Positions 1 to 8,547 are shown, numbered from the stretch's first letter. The stretch is 64,000 nucleotides of DNA from Corynebacterium urealyticum (GCA_020741275.1 DYZK01000007.1:1-64000); one strand, 5' to 3'. Notes: generated by a model from the sequence alone, not told the origin. Made by a program: numbers and translations.

Positions 1-248
1 CGATCCGGCAGTGCGCCGAGGATCGCGGAGGTGTCGAGGATGGCGTCGTAGTAGGAGCGACCCTGGAAGGGAGCGGAGTCGAGGCCCTCGTTGACCAGGC
101 CGTCGGTGTAGTCGTTGACCAGGCGGGTGGCAGTGCCGGCGAGGTCGCGACCGGTGGCGGAGTCGCGCCAGTATGCCTCGAGCGCCTTCTTGAGCTCGCG
201 ATCAGGTCCGATGCGTGGGACCCCGGCGGTGGTTGCGTGGAAAGTCAT
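1..248 (-). CDS. metE: 5-methyltetrahydropteroyltriglutamate--homocysteine methyltransferase, 5' part
   Basis: Cobalamin-independent methionine synthase, which transfers the methyl group of methyl-tetrahydrofolate polyglutamate to homocysteine in the cytosol. Only the first 82 codons lie in the window; the gene runs off the left edge. The N-terminus carries the MetE hallmark GVPRIGPDRELKKALEAYW at residues 9-27, matching the family's N-terminal (beta/alpha)8 entry. The ATG at 248 is preceded by AAGGA at a good distance. Upstream is a ~230-nt leader with a long hairpin, and a McbR-type site overlaps the promoter. The gene is divergent from an ECF transporter operon. Identification is strong despite truncation by the window. 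Confidence 0.93.
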   Translation of the reverse strand, partial: MTFHATTAGVPRIGPDRELKKALEAYWRDSATGRDLAGTATRLVNDYTDGLVNEGLDSAPFQGRSYYDAILDTSAILGALPD

Positions 249-403
249 GTTTTCCTTCTTCGTGGTTGGTGTTGGTGACTCACACAGCGGTCGTGCCCAA
301 CCCGAAGGCGCAAGAAAGCATGAAACCCCGGGTGATATTCCCTAGCGGCTGTGGCAGTGGTGGCGCACAGAGTGGTGGCTAGGCGGATATCTCAGGCAAA
401 ACC

Positions 404-465
404 AACGGTTCCTACCGACCGTGTCCGGGGCTCCAGGGGTCGGCAGGTGCTCGCGGCGAACCGTT
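404..465 (-). promoter_or_regulatory. long hairpin in the metE 5' leader
   Basis: In the minus-strand transcript upstream of metE, AACGGTTC (465-458) can pair with GAACCGTT (411-404), and inside it TGCCGACC pairs with GGTCGGTA (445-438 with 420-413). This gives a two-part stem with an internal loop and a 17-nt apical loop. The transcript leader before metE would be about 230 nt, long enough for a riboswitch or attenuator. I could not match it to the ordered conserved boxes of cobalamin, SAM-I or TPP riboswitches. No gene is seen between 249 and 704. Confidence 0.4.
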
Positions 466-488
466 GTGCGTTGGGTGATATGAAACAC

Positions 489-504
489 TAGACAGCTTGG
501 TCTG
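489..504 (-). promoter_or_regulatory. McbR-type operator at the metE promoter
   Basis: TAGAC-N6-GTCTG fits the McbR operator TAGAC-N6-GTCTA of C. glutamicum with one mismatch. On the minus strand a TTGACA (-35-like, 508-503) is followed 17 nt later by TTTCAT/TCATAT, so the operator sits in the promoter spacer. That position suits repression of metE by a McbR-like, S-adenosylhomocysteine-responsive regulator. Four further sites with the same spacing precede the cys genes of this window. Assignment of the regulator is inference from motif and target genes. Confidence 0.6.
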
Positions 505-704
505 TCAACTGCTGTGGAAGAAATAGTGCCCGACCAGTCAGGTTGAGTGTGGCGCCCACCCTGCCCGGCCTCCCGGCAGGCCCGGCGTGATCATTTGACG
601 AAACTTAGGTCCATCGACCACGATGTTTGGGCAACTTTCCACTTTTCCCGCGCCGAGGTGACATAGGCTTTTCGGGGATCGCTTCAACCCTGTTTGGAAT
701 AGCT

Positions 705-1451
705 ATGTCACGTATGCAAAAAAGCCTCCTTGGCCTGGCGGTTCTCATCATCGCCGCGACGTGGTTGACCCTCGTCATCTCCCAGCCCACGGACTCGAAT
801 TGGGAGTCGCTGGCTGACTCCCGCAGCTCCACGATCGCCCTCGTGGGCTTCCTCGTTCCGGCGATCCTCGCCCTGATCGCGGTCGTGCCGCAGCTGCCAG
901 TGCGCACCCTCTCGCTTATCCCGGTGGCCCTGGCGCTGAACATCATCACCGGCCAGGTCATCGGCACCATGGGTCTGCCACTGCCGCTGTACATGGATTC
1001 CATCGGTACCGTCCTGGTCGGCGCGCTCGCCGGCCCCTGGGCGGGCCTGGTCACAGGTGTGCTCAGCTCCCTGGTATGGGGAACCTTCAACCCGACCGTC
1101 GTCCCCTTCGCAGCGGCCTATGCCTTCGTGGGCGTGGCTGCTGGCCTGCTGCGCAAGCTCTTCGTCGGCGCGTGGTGGCGCGTGGGTGGAGCTGGCCTCG
1201 TCGTCGGCTTCATCACGGCCTTGCTCTCCGCACCGGTCGCCTCTTTCATCTTCGGTGGCACCGCGGGCACCGGAACGGGGCTGCTGGTCACCGCCTACCG
1301 CGGCCTCGGTCTCGACCAGCTGACTGCCGTGTTCCTGCAGTCCTGGACTTCCGATCCGATCGATAAGCTCATCGTCTTCACCATCGTGTGGCTGGTCCTG
1401 CGCTGGCTACCGAAGCGCACCCGCGTGACCTTCAGCCCCGAGAGCAAGTGA
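705..1451 (+). CDS. ECF transporter S component (substrate-binding membrane protein)
   Basis: Very hydrophobic protein of 248 aa with about six membrane segments, first gene of a three-gene operon with an EcfT-like and an EcfA-like gene. The central GLPLPLYMDSIGTVLVGAL stretch, followed by GPWAGLVTGVLSSLVWG, is typical of S components that capture a vitamin or cofactor precursor. The ATG at 705 is chosen over the in-frame ATG at 627 because the intervening sequence is hydrophilic and atypical; MSRMQKS then leads straight into the first helix. The stop overlaps the next start by 4 nt. The substrate is not readable from the sequence. The divergent metE might suggest a one-carbon or methionine-related ligand, but that is weak context. 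Confidence 0.75.
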   Translation: MSRMQKSLLGLAVLIIAATWLTLVISQPTDSNWESLADSRSSTIALVGFLVPAILALIAVVPQLPVRTLSLIPVALALNIITGQVIGTMGLPLPLYMDSIGTVLVGALAGPWAGLVTGVLSSLVWGTFNPTVVPFAAAYAFVGVAAGLLRKLFVGAWWRVGGAGLVVGFITALLSAPVASFIFGGTAGTGTGLLVTAYRGLGLDQLTAVFLQSWTSDPIDKLIVFTIVWLVLRWLPKRTRVTFSPESK

Positions 1452-2140
1452 GAAAACTTCATCCCTATACGCCGCTGACCGCCGCCATCTGCGCGGTGGT
1501 CGTGGTGTTGCTGGCTCACAAGCTGGTTGTCTCGCTCACCGCGCTGGGTATCGCTATTCTGCTCGCGGCGTTTTTCCGGCCTGCTCGTGGCCCGCTGTTT
1601 GCGGCGGTGCTGCTCGCGATTCCGACCACCGTGGGCCTGTTTTTGATGCACGCCCCCTTTGGACGTCACCCTGTCTTCGGTCCGCTGACCTCCGACGGGA
1701 TGCAGCTTGCAGGCTTGCTTTCCCTGCGCCTCTTCGGCGCCGCGGCGATTGGACTGACCCTCGGGTCCTTCGTGGATGGGGATCGGTTGATGCGGGCGAT
1801 GCAGGAGCGGTTCCCGGCGAAGATCGTTTACGTCGTGGGCTCCACCATCCGGCTGTATCCGATGGCCCGGGCCCGGGTGGAAACACTGAACCAGATGTTC
1901 ACCGTGCGCGGGGTCAACACCGCAGGGGTACGTGGGAAGTTGAACTTTGTCATGCCCCTGATCGTGGGGCTGGTCGACGACGCCGCGCAGCGCGCCCGGC
2001 CCCTGCAGCGCACCGGGATCGGGGAGCCCGGCCCGCGCACCGTGCTGAACCCGGTGGCAAACCCTGCTGGGCAACGGATTCTGCGCTGGGTTTTGATCGC
2101 CGCCACGTGCGCGGCCATCGTGTGGATTGGAGTGAGCTAG
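1448..2140 (+). CDS. ECF transporter transmembrane component EcfT
   Basis: Transmembrane coupling subunit of an energy-coupling-factor importer, 230 aa. It starts at GTG 1448, overlapping the S-component stop, which indicates translational coupling. Hydrophobic segments lie in the first ~100 residues and at the C-terminus. The middle cytoplasmic part holds ARARVETLNQMFTVRG (about residues 140-155), matching the coupling-helix region of EcfT (usual consensus ...A-R-G) that contacts the ATPases. Length is close to the usual 230-270 aa. The next gene, the ATPase, starts 5 nt after this stop. Confidence 0.78.
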   Translation: MRKLHPYTPLTAAICAVVVVLLAHKLVVSLTALGIAILLAAFFRPARGPLFAAVLLAIPTTVGLFLMHAPFGRHPVFGPLTSDGMQLAGLLSLRLFGAAAIGLTLGSFVDGDRLMRAMQERFPAKIVYVVGSTIRLYPMARARVETLNQMFTVRGVNTAGVRGKLNFVMPLIVGLVDDAAQRARPLQRTGIGEPGPRTVLNPVANPAGQRILRWVLIAATCAAIVWIGVS

Positions 2141-2144
2141 CGCC

Positions 2145-3236
2145 ATGCCAGTGACCCGTTTTATTTGGGGCGATGGGCTCTCGGACCATGCCTGGCAGGC
2201 TGCGGAGGCCACCGGGGCCGCATGGGTGGGTAATAACGCCTCCGCCCATATCTCGCTGCTGCGCGCCACGGTGGCCGAGGAGCTGGCCTTCGGCATGGAA
2301 CAGCAGGGCGTGCCGCGGGAGCAGATGCGCCCCCTCGTGGATCAGGCTCTTCAGACCTGGGGCCTGCAGCACGTTGCAGCACAGGACCCGATGCGGCTAT
2401 CCACCGGGCAGACCCGCCGCATGGCGATCGCCCAGGCGCTGCTGACGCGCCCCGGAGCCCTGGTTCTCGACTGTCCGCTGGACGGACTGGATACGGCCGC
2501 GGTCAACCAGCTCGCCGAGGTATTGGACGCTTACCCCGGCGAGGTGACCGTCTACGATCGCCGCCCGTCTGCGGTCTCGGAGGCTGCCGTCCAGCAGTTC
2601 CAGCTTTCCGACGGCGAGCTGCGGGAACGGCCGATTCCGGAGTTCGACCTGCCTAATTTCCCACCCCGTACCAGCGACGACGGCGCCGCCCCGCAGCGTG
2701 TCGCGCTGTCCGCCCGGGACGTCCGCGTCCGTGGCTTGGGGCCGTTTACCGTCGACGCCCCGGCAGGCCAGGTCACCCACATCGCCGGGCCCAATGGCTG
2801 CGGCAAGACCTCGTTGATGCTGGCAGCACTTGGCCTGGTGGACTACGAGGGTGCCATCACGGCCGGCCGGTGCGGCTGGGCCCCCACTGCGCTGGACCAG
2901 TCCTTCCTCCACCGCCGGGTGATCGACGAGGTCGCTGGCGACCGCGAGGCTTTAGAAATTTTCAGCCTGGAAAAATGGGCGGAGGAGCACCCCCTGGATG
3001 TTCCCACCTCCGACCGCCGACTGGTGCTGGTGGCGGCGACGATGGTGGGACAGCCGGACGTCCTGCTGCTCGACGAACCGACGGTGGGCCTGGACGTGGA
3101 CGGCCATCGCAAGTTGCTGGAGGGCGTCGATGCCTTCGTGCGGCAGGAGCGGAAGCCTGCGGTGCTATGGACCTGCCACGACCAGCGGGTGGCGGACGCG
3201 GTGAGCGACCGCTCGATCGTCATCGCGCCGGATTAA
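2145..3236 (+). CDS. ECF transporter ATPase, two fused ABC domains with asymmetric motifs
   Basis: Cytoplasmic ATPase of the ECF importer, 363 aa, made of two ABC halves. The N-half has lost the P-loop: it begins near the Q-loop region, then has a good signature LSTGQ (85-89) and a weakened Walker B LVLDCPLDGLD (106-116). The C-half has a clear Walker A GPNGCGKT (215-222) and Walker B LLLDEPTVGLD (307-317), but its signature is unrecognisable (VPTSD around 287-291). Together they could build just one canonical ATP site, from C-half Walker A and N-half signature. Normal EcfAA' fusions are about 500-570 aa, so this one is short. The start ATG follows the EcfT stop by 4 nt and no P-loop is seen in frame upstream. 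Confidence 0.8.
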   Translation: MPVTRFIWGDGLSDHAWQAAEATGAAWVGNNASAHISLLRATVAEELAFGMEQQGVPREQMRPLVDQALQTWGLQHVAAQDPMRLSTGQTRRMAIAQALLTRPGALVLDCPLDGLDTAAVNQLAEVLDAYPGEVTVYDRRPSAVSEAAVQQFQLSDGELRERPIPEFDLPNFPPRTSDDGAAPQRVALSARDVRVRGLGPFTVDAPAGQVTHIAGPNGCGKTSLMLAALGLVDYEGAITAGRCGWAPTALDQSFLHRRVIDEVAGDREALEIFSLEKWAEEHPLDVPTSDRRLVLVAATMVGQPDVLLLDEPTVGLDVDGHRKLLEGVDAFVRQERKPAVLWTCHDQRVADAVSDRSIVIAPD

Positions 3237-3264
3237 AACACCGCGCCGCAGCCCGAGGGGGCGG

Positions 3265-3720
3265 TTAGTTGATGACCTCGACGGCGTCCTCGTTGACCTG
3301 GACGTCGCGGGCCAGGGCCATCGGGTCGCGGGAGGGGCCGTCCACCACATCGCCGGTGGCGGTGTCGAAGACCGAGCCGTGTTTCGGGCAGATCGCGACG
3401 GTCATACCGTCCTGCTCGGCGATCTTGTCGATGCGGCCGCGGGCGTGCGGGCACTCGGTGGAGTAGGCCATGAACTTATCCTTGTCCGGCTGCGCGATGA
3501 TCCAGTTATCGATGATCTTCGCCCCGCCGACCGGAATGTCAGTTGTCGCGGCCTTCGCTACGGTCTCCTCGCCCGCGCAGGCGGCGAGCAACGCGCCCGC
3601 GGCCGTGGCTGCCGTCGCCAGCGCCGCGCCGCGCAGCAGGCTGCGGCGGGAGCAGGAGAACTGGCCGGCACCGGTGGCCGAGGCAGAAGTGGGCTGGGGA
3701 TTCGAAAACTGCGAGCTCAT
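3265..3720 (-). CDS. Rieske [2Fe-2S] lipoprotein with Tat signal
   Basis: 151-aa exported iron-sulfur protein. The N-terminus carries a twin-arginine motif SRRSLLRG followed by an Ala-rich core and the lipobox LLAAC, so it should be exported folded by Tat and anchored to the membrane by a lipid. The Rieske ligands are CPHARG and CPKHGSVF. The start at 3720 (MSSQFSNP) is preferred; an in-frame start at 3756 would only add an atypical extension. It stands alone, convergent with the ECF operon and divergent from purT, so its redox partner is not indicated. Confidence 0.85.
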   Translation of the reverse strand: MSSQFSNPQPTSASATGAGQFSCSRRSLLRGAALATAATAAGALLAACAGEETVAKAATTDIPVGGAKIIDNWIIAQPDKDKFMAYSTECPHARGRIDKIAEQDGMTVAICPKHGSVFDTATGDVVDGPSRDPMALARDVQVNEDAVEVIN

Positions 3721-3871
3721 AGCTCCATTATGGGCGCGCCACGACCCCAAATCCACTAGCTGTCCCTGGCGTGGTTCACGCAGCCTCCGGGGGATGGAAA
3801 GGCCGAGTAGCTGCGGGATGATCGCGAAAGCTGATTAGACGCGCCCGCGTTGCCAGCTAGAATTGCGCTTC

Positions 3872-5185
3872 ATGTACACCCCACAAGCGATCGGCACCCC
3901 CAACAGTGACTGCGCGACAGTCGTCGTGATCCTGGGGGCCGGTGAGCTCGGCCGTGAGCTGACCATCGCCCTCCAGAGGTTCGGCGTCGAGGTGCACGCC
4001 GTGGACCGTTACCAGGGCGCGCCCGCACACAACGTGGCCAATCACTCGCACGTGCTGGACCTCATGGACGGCGACGCGCTGCGCGAACTCATCACTGAGG
4101 TTCGCCCGCACATCGTGGTCCCAGAGATCGAAGCGCTGGCGGTGGACGTCCTCGCTGAACTGGAAGAGGAAGGCACTGTCACCGTCGCCCCGACGGCGCG
4201 GGCCGCGCAGTTGACGATGGACCGCGAGAAGATCCGCACGATGGTCAGCGAGGAGCTGGGCATTCCCACGGGCGTCCACCGCTTTGCGTCCACCCCCGAA
4301 GAGCTCACCGCCGCGGCCGAGGAGATCGGCTTTCCGTGCGTGGTCAAGCCGGTCGTGTCCTCCGCGGGGCGGGGGCAGAGCTACGTGGCCAGCGCAGACG
4401 AGCTCGACGCCGCCTGGGACTTCGCTCTTTCCGACGTCCGCGTGACCTGCGAAAAGGTCATCGTCGAGCAGTTCGTCCCCTTCGACTACGAGATCACCCT
4501 GCTCACGGTGCGCAGCATCGACCCGGTCAGCGGCCAGCCCGCCACCTGGTTCTGCGAGCCCATCGGCCACCGCCAGGACCTCGGCAAGTACGTGGAGTCC
4601 TGGCAGCCCGCGACGATGGGGGACTCCGCGCTGGATAATGCCCGCTCCGTGGCGGCGCGCGTGACCAACGCCTTGGGCGGCCGGGGAGTGTTTGGTGTCG
4701 AGCTATTCATCAAGGGCGACGATGTGTATTTCTCCGAAGTCTCCCCGCGTCCGCACGACACGGGCATGGTGACCATCGGCACGCAGCGCTGCAGCGAGTT
4801 CGAACTGCACGCCCGTGCAGTGTTGGGGCTGCCGATCGATACGACTCTGATCTCCCCGGGCGCCTCCGCCGTGATCCTCGGTGAGGACCTGCCGGAAGAT
4901 GCGGCGGTGGAGTACCACGGCCTGGCCGAGGCGCTCGCCGTCCCGGAGACCAAGGTCCGTCTCTTCGGCAAGCCGGCCAGCTACAACCGACGCCGCATGG
5001 GCGTGGCCGTCTCCACCGCGGAGACGATCGAGGACGCCCGCGACCGGGCCGCCGACGCCGCCGGGGCAATCAAGATCCAGGCAGCGGAGGTCGCACACGA
5101 CACCCACGCGGCTCCTGAGGACGCCGACAACTCGGCTGAGGACGAGGCCGACCTGCCGACGGGCGAGCAGCCCGCCGTGGACTAG
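3872..5185 (+). CDS. purT: formate-dependent phosphoribosylglycinamide formyltransferase
   Basis: ATP-grasp enzyme that makes formyl-GAR from GAR, formate and ATP in purine synthesis, as a folate-independent alternative to PurN. The sequence shows the N-terminal pre-ATP-grasp fold (VVILGAGELGRELTIALQR), the PEIEALA segment, the ATP-binding region (FPCVVKPVVSSAGRGQS) and the acidic metal site FSEVSPRPHDTGMVT. Length is 437 aa; the family is usually about 390-400. The excess is an acidic, Ala/Asp/Glu-rich tail after residue ~405 that looks disordered. ATG 3872 is used; a TTG three codons upstream is less likely. The gene is monocistronic. Confidence 0.93.
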   Translation: MYTPQAIGTPNSDCATVVVILGAGELGRELTIALQRFGVEVHAVDRYQGAPAHNVANHSHVLDLMDGDALRELITEVRPHIVVPEIEALAVDVLAELEEEGTVTVAPTARAAQLTMDREKIRTMVSEELGIPTGVHRFASTPEELTAAAEEIGFPCVVKPVVSSAGRGQSYVASADELDAAWDFALSDVRVTCEKVIVEQFVPFDYEITLLTVRSIDPVSGQPATWFCEPIGHRQDLGKYVESWQPATMGDSALDNARSVAARVTNALGGRGVFGVELFIKGDDVYFSEVSPRPHDTGMVTIGTQRCSEFELHARAVLGLPIDTTLISPGASAVILGEDLPEDAAVEYHGLAEALAVPETKVRLFGKPASYNRRRMGVAVSTAETIEDARDRAADAAGAIKIQAAEVAHDTHAAPEDADNSAEDEADLPTGEQPAVD

Positions 5186-5252
5186 CCTGCCGCCGTTGCT
5201 ACTACTCCCGGCGGTTTAGGGGGTCCTCGCTGGTGGGACTACACTTTGAGGC

Positions 5253-6146
5253 ATGGCTGTTAGCGCGACCGACCTCAAAGAATCCCGCATCCTGCTGTAC
5301 TACTGGTTCACGCCCATCGCGGACCCTACGGCGATAATGCTGTGGCAGAAGCAGCTCTGCGAAAGCCTCGGACTGACCGGGCGCATCCTTATCTCCGAAC
5401 ACGGCATCAACGGCACCGTCGGTGGCTCCCTGCATGCCTGCAAGCAGTACGCGCGCCGCACCCGCGAATACCCCGGCTTCAAGGGCATGGAGTTCAAGTG
5501 GTCGCAGGGCGGGGCGGAGGACTTCCCGCGCCTGTCCGTCAAGGTGCGCGACGAGATCGTCGCCTTCGGCGCGCCGGGTGAGCTGAAGGTCGACGAGAAC
5601 GGCGTCATTGGGGGAGGAACCCACCTGAAGCCGGAAGAGGTCAACAAGCTGGTCGAGGAGCGCGGCGACGACGTCGTCTTCTTCGATGGGCGTAACGCGA
5701 TGGAGGCCGAAATCGGCCGGTTCAAGAACGCCGTCGTCCCTGATGTGGAGACCACCCACGACTTCATCAAGGAATTGGAGAGCGGCAAGTACGACTGGAT
5801 GAAGGACAAGCCGGTCGTCAGCTACTGCACCGGCGGGATCCGGTGTGAGGTGCTCAGCGCGCTGATGAAGAACCGCGGCTTTGAGGAGGTCTACCAGATC
5901 GACGGCGGCATCGTCCGCTACGGCGAGAAGTACGGGGATAAGGGCCTATGGGAGGGCTCGCTGTACGTCTTCGACAAGCGCATGCACATGGAGTTCTCCG
6001 AGGATGCGAAGCAGCTTGGCTTCTGTAAGAACTGTGGGGCGGCGACGAATGCCTTCCACAACTGCGAGAACTCTGAATGCCGCGAACAGATCCTGCTGTG
6101 CGAGGATTGCGCGGCCGACCCGGCGGTGACCTGCGGGGAGTGTTAG
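5253..6146 (+). CDS. trhO: tRNA uridine(34) hydroxylase, rhodanese-like (TrhO/YceA)
   Basis: Oxygen-dependent enzyme that hydroxylates wobble uridine 34 of tRNA to ho5U. The 297-aa protein has the N-terminal YceA domain (residues 1-100), then a rhodanese domain with catalytic loop CTGGIRCE (about residues 192-199). The C-terminus carries paired cysteines ([22 protein letters not shown]) typical of the family's zinc-binding tail. The ATG at 5253 is the first suitable start. It sits between purT and a convergent acetyltransferase gene, with only a few bases to the latter's stop. Confidence 0.92.
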   Translation: MAVSATDLKESRILLYYWFTPIADPTAIMLWQKQLCESLGLTGRILISEHGINGTVGGSLHACKQYARRTREYPGFKGMEFKWSQGGAEDFPRLSVKVRDEIVAFGAPGELKVDENGVIGGGTHLKPEEVNKLVEERGDDVVFFDGRNAMEAEIGRFKNAVVPDVETTHDFIKELESGKYDWMKDKPVVSYCTGGIRCEVLSALMKNRGFEEVYQIDGGIVRYGEKYGDKGLWEGSLYVFDKRMHMEFSEDAKQLGFCKNCGAATNAFHNCENSECREQILLCEDCAADPAVTCGEC

Positions 6147-6153
6147 CCGCCGG

Positions 6154-6717
6154 CTAGTCGAGCTCGAGCTGCATCTCCACGTGATCGATGCCCTCGACGT
6201 TGAAGGGCTCGTCCACGGTTTGGAAGCCGTAGCCCTCGTAGAAGGGCACGGAGTGGCTCTGTGCCTCGATCTTCAAGGTGGATTTCTGGGTTGTGGGGTC
6301 CAGGGCTGCCGCGCGCTCGCGGACGACCTCCAGGGAGCGCTCGAAAAGGTTGTGCGCGATCCCGTAGCCACGCAGGTCCGGGTGGACGCAGAGGCGGCCG
6401 ATGTGCTGCTCCTCCGGCGGGCCGAAGACGCGCACGGTGCCCACGAGCCGCATGGGGGAGCCGGGGTCGGCAGTGCCCCACGGGTAGTCCGGGCCGCTGC
6501 CGGGGTGGACGTAGGCCAGCAGGTGGTGGGTCTCGGGCAGTGCGTCCTGGTCGTCGATCTCCGGGAACGCGGCGCGCTGCTCATTAACGAAGACGTCCAC
6601 CCGCAGTTTGTAGAGGGCATGGACCTGGTACGCGGGCATGGACAGTAGGGTTCGCCCGGTGATGTAGACCTTTGGTGCTTCTTCTACGGCGTCGTTTTCC
6701 AGAGTCATGAATCGCAT
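6154..6717 (-). CDS. GNAT family acetyltransferase, ElaA-like
   Basis: 187-aa protein resembling the ElaA/PA4026 group of Gcn5-related N-acetyltransferases. YKLRVDVFVNEQ near the N-terminus is a hallmark of that subgroup. The acetyl-CoA pyrophosphate loop is HIGRLCVHPDLRGYGIAHNLF, and the C-terminal YEGYGF motif is present. ATG 6717 has an AGG at proper spacing; a second ATG lies three codons in. The substrate is unknown. It is convergent with trhO. Confidence 0.82.
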   Translation of the reverse strand: MRFMTLENDAVEEAPKVYITGRTLLSMPAYQVHALYKLRVDVFVNEQRAAFPEIDDQDALPETHHLLAYVHPGSGPDYPWGTADPGSPMRLVGTVRVFGPPEEQHIGRLCVHPDLRGYGIAHNLFERSLEVVRERAAALDPTTQKSTLKIEAQSHSVPFYEGYGFQTVDEPFNVEGIDHVEMQLELD

Positions 6718-6851
6718 GTTACCTAAGCCACAAGGGCTCTGAGAGGGAAAAGAAACCCCCACGCAATACGGGGGTAGAGCTGTGCCTTTGCAGTCAGAAT
6801 GTTAGTTTTGACTATCTATTGGGATTGGGCTCTCCCCGAACGAGTGGGGGC

Positions 6852-6900
6852 GGTCAGCGCGGCTTTGGTGCCACGCTGACCAGGGGAGTGGTTACTCCCC
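6852..6900 (-). terminator. paired hairpins at the end of fpr2
   Basis: Two inverted repeats lie at the 3' end of fpr2: GGGGAGT-N4-ACTCCCC (883-900), spanning the stop codon, and GGTCAGCG-N14-CGCTGACC (852-881). Neither is followed by a run of T on the minus strand, so intrinsic termination is uncertain; they may protect the mRNA end. Confidence 0.35.
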
Positions 6901-8355
6901 GGCGTACTTGGAGTGGTGGTGCATCTCGTCCCACTCGCGGACCTTCTTGCGCTCGCGGCCCTCGGCCTCGCCGAGTCCGCGCTCGTGCTTATCCAGGGCG
7001 TACCAGCCCTCCCAGTCGGTCCAGGAGATGTTCTTGGAGCGCAGCAGCTCCTCAACACTCTCCAGCTCCGGCTTTGCTGGCAGGAAGCCGATGCCCTTTG
7101 CGACGTCGGTCAGGAGGTTATCGACAGCCTCGTTGGCGTCACCCTTGGTGTTACCGATCAGGCCGACGGGGCCGCGGCGGATCCAGCCGGTGGCGTACAC
7201 GCCCGGCAGGGTCTCACGCTTCTCCGCCTCCGGGTCGGCGCTGCCCGGCACGCCCGCGATACCGTCCGCGGTTGGACCTTCGGCAAGGACGCGGCCGCCG
7301 ACGTTCGGCAGGACGTTCTCCTTCTCGTCCCACGGCAAGTCGGCCTGCTGGTCAGACTTGTATCCGACGGTGCGGTAGACCGCGCCGACCGGCCACTCGC
7401 GGATCTCGCCGGTGGGGGAGACGGAACCGTCGCCGTTGAGCTTCGTGCGCTCGGTGACCAGGGCGGTGACATTGCCCTCAGCGTCCGTCTTGATCTCCTT
7501 CGGGGACTCGAAGAAGTGGATGTAGACGCGGTGCGGCTCCTCGCCCGGGTCGGCGATGGCGTACTGCTCCAGCAGGGAGCAGACCATGTCGGTGATCTTG
7601 GAGCCGCGGCGGGCCTCCTCGGAGGCGGCATCGTACTGGATGTCCTCCGGGTCGACGATGACCTGAATGTTATCGGAGTAGCTGAGCTCCTTCAGCTCCA
7701 GCGGGGTGAACTTCGCCTGAGCGGGGCCACGGCGGCCGAAGAGGTGGACCTCCTTGGCCTTGTTCTTCTTCAGGGATTCGTAGACGTTGTCCGGGATTTC
7801 GGTGGTGAGCAGTTCGTCGCCGGTCTTTGCGATGACGCGCGCGACGTCGAGGCCGACGTTGCCCACGCCGATGACGGCGACGGACTCGGCGTCCAGGTTC
7901 CAGTCCTCAGAGAACTTCGGGTTGGCGTCGTAGAAGCCGACGAACTCAGCGCCACCGTGGGAGGCCTCCGCGCCCGGCAGGTTGAGGTCGCGGTCCTTGG
8001 TCGCGCCGGTGGCGTAGATGACGGAGTCGTAGTGCTGCTTGAGCTCCTCGAGGGTGACATCCTCGCCGATGTTGACGTTGCCGAACAGGCGGATCTGCGG
8101 CTGGTCGAGGACGCGGTGCAGGGAGCGGATAATGCCCTTGATGCGGGGGTGATCGGGTGCGACGCCGTAGCGGATGAGCCCGAATGGGGCTGGCATGCGC
8201 TCGAAGATGTCCACGCTCACGCCGTCGAAGGTGATGTCGCCGCTAGCCTCCGGGATGGTGGCCTTGGCGAGGGCGTTGGATGCGTAAATGCCGGCTGGGC
8301 CGGATCCGATGACCGCGATGCGGAGCGGACGAGTGTTCTTTGCTGCGTCTGACAC
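6892..8355 (-). CDS. fpr2: ferredoxin--NADP+ reductase, adrenodoxin-reductase type
   Basis: Flavoprotein passing electrons from NADPH to ferredoxin, here most likely for sulfite reductase. 487 aa, standard length for the FprA/adrenodoxin-reductase family. The FAD-binding Rossmann motif is VIGSGPAGIYASNALAK (residues ~14-30). The NADP-binding segment VIGVGNVGLDVAR lies near 165. The C-terminal part has GWIRRGPVGLIGNTKGDA. It is divergent from cysI across a 289-bp region with two McbR-type operators, the same arrangement as C. glutamicum fpr2-cysI. Confidence 0.92.
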   Translation of the reverse strand: MSDAAKNTRPLRIAVIGSGPAGIYASNALAKATIPEASGDITFDGVSVDIFERMPAPFGLIRYGVAPDHPRIKGIIRSLHRVLDQPQIRLFGNVNIGEDVTLEELKQHYDSVIYATGATKDRDLNLPGAEASHGGAEFVGFYDANPKFSEDWNLDAESVAVIGVGNVGLDVARVIAKTGDELLTTEIPDNVYESLKKNKAKEVHLFGRRGPAQAKFTPLELKELSYSDNIQVIVDPEDIQYDAASEEARRGSKITDMVCSLLEQYAIADPGEEPHRVYIHFFESPKEIKTDAEGNVTALVTERTKLNGDGSVSPTGEIREWPVGAVYRTVGYKSDQQADLPWDEKENVLPNVGGRVLAEGPTADGIAGVPGSADPEAEKRETLPGVYATGWIRRGPVGLIGNTKGDANEAVDNLLTDVAKGIGFLPAKPELESVEELLRSKNISWTDWEGWYALDKHERGLGEAEGRERKKVREWDEMHHHSKYAGE

Positions 8356-8463
8356 TTTTATTCAGGGTCCAATCGTTGGTTCTAAGTGCATATTCTTCAC
8401 CCACCAAGCTAATCCCACCGTGAGGGGATTGCGAGATTCTGGGGGGTGGATCACAACAGAGTG

Positions 8464-8479
8464 TAGACAGCATTGTCTA
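8464..8479 (-). promoter_or_regulatory. McbR-type operator, fpr2 side of fpr2-cysI spacer
   Basis: A perfect TAGAC-N6-GTCTA, lying about 110 bp upstream of the fpr2 start and 166 bp upstream of cysI. Together with the second site 84 bp away it makes the divergent spacer a likely McbR target. The match is exact; binding is inferred from the C. glutamicum regulon. Confidence 0.7.
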
Positions 8480-8547
8480 GTTAACGCAATTGGCTTTGCT
8501 GAAATTGCTTGCAACCTGGCGCCTCGACGGTTTACTGTGTCCAGTTA

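Noticed and set aside
249-480. Cobalamin, SAM or TPP riboswitch before metE
   Set aside because: A GCCACTG-like and a CTGAGA-like piece can be found, but the ordered conserved boxes of these riboswitches are not present. Only the hairpin is reported.
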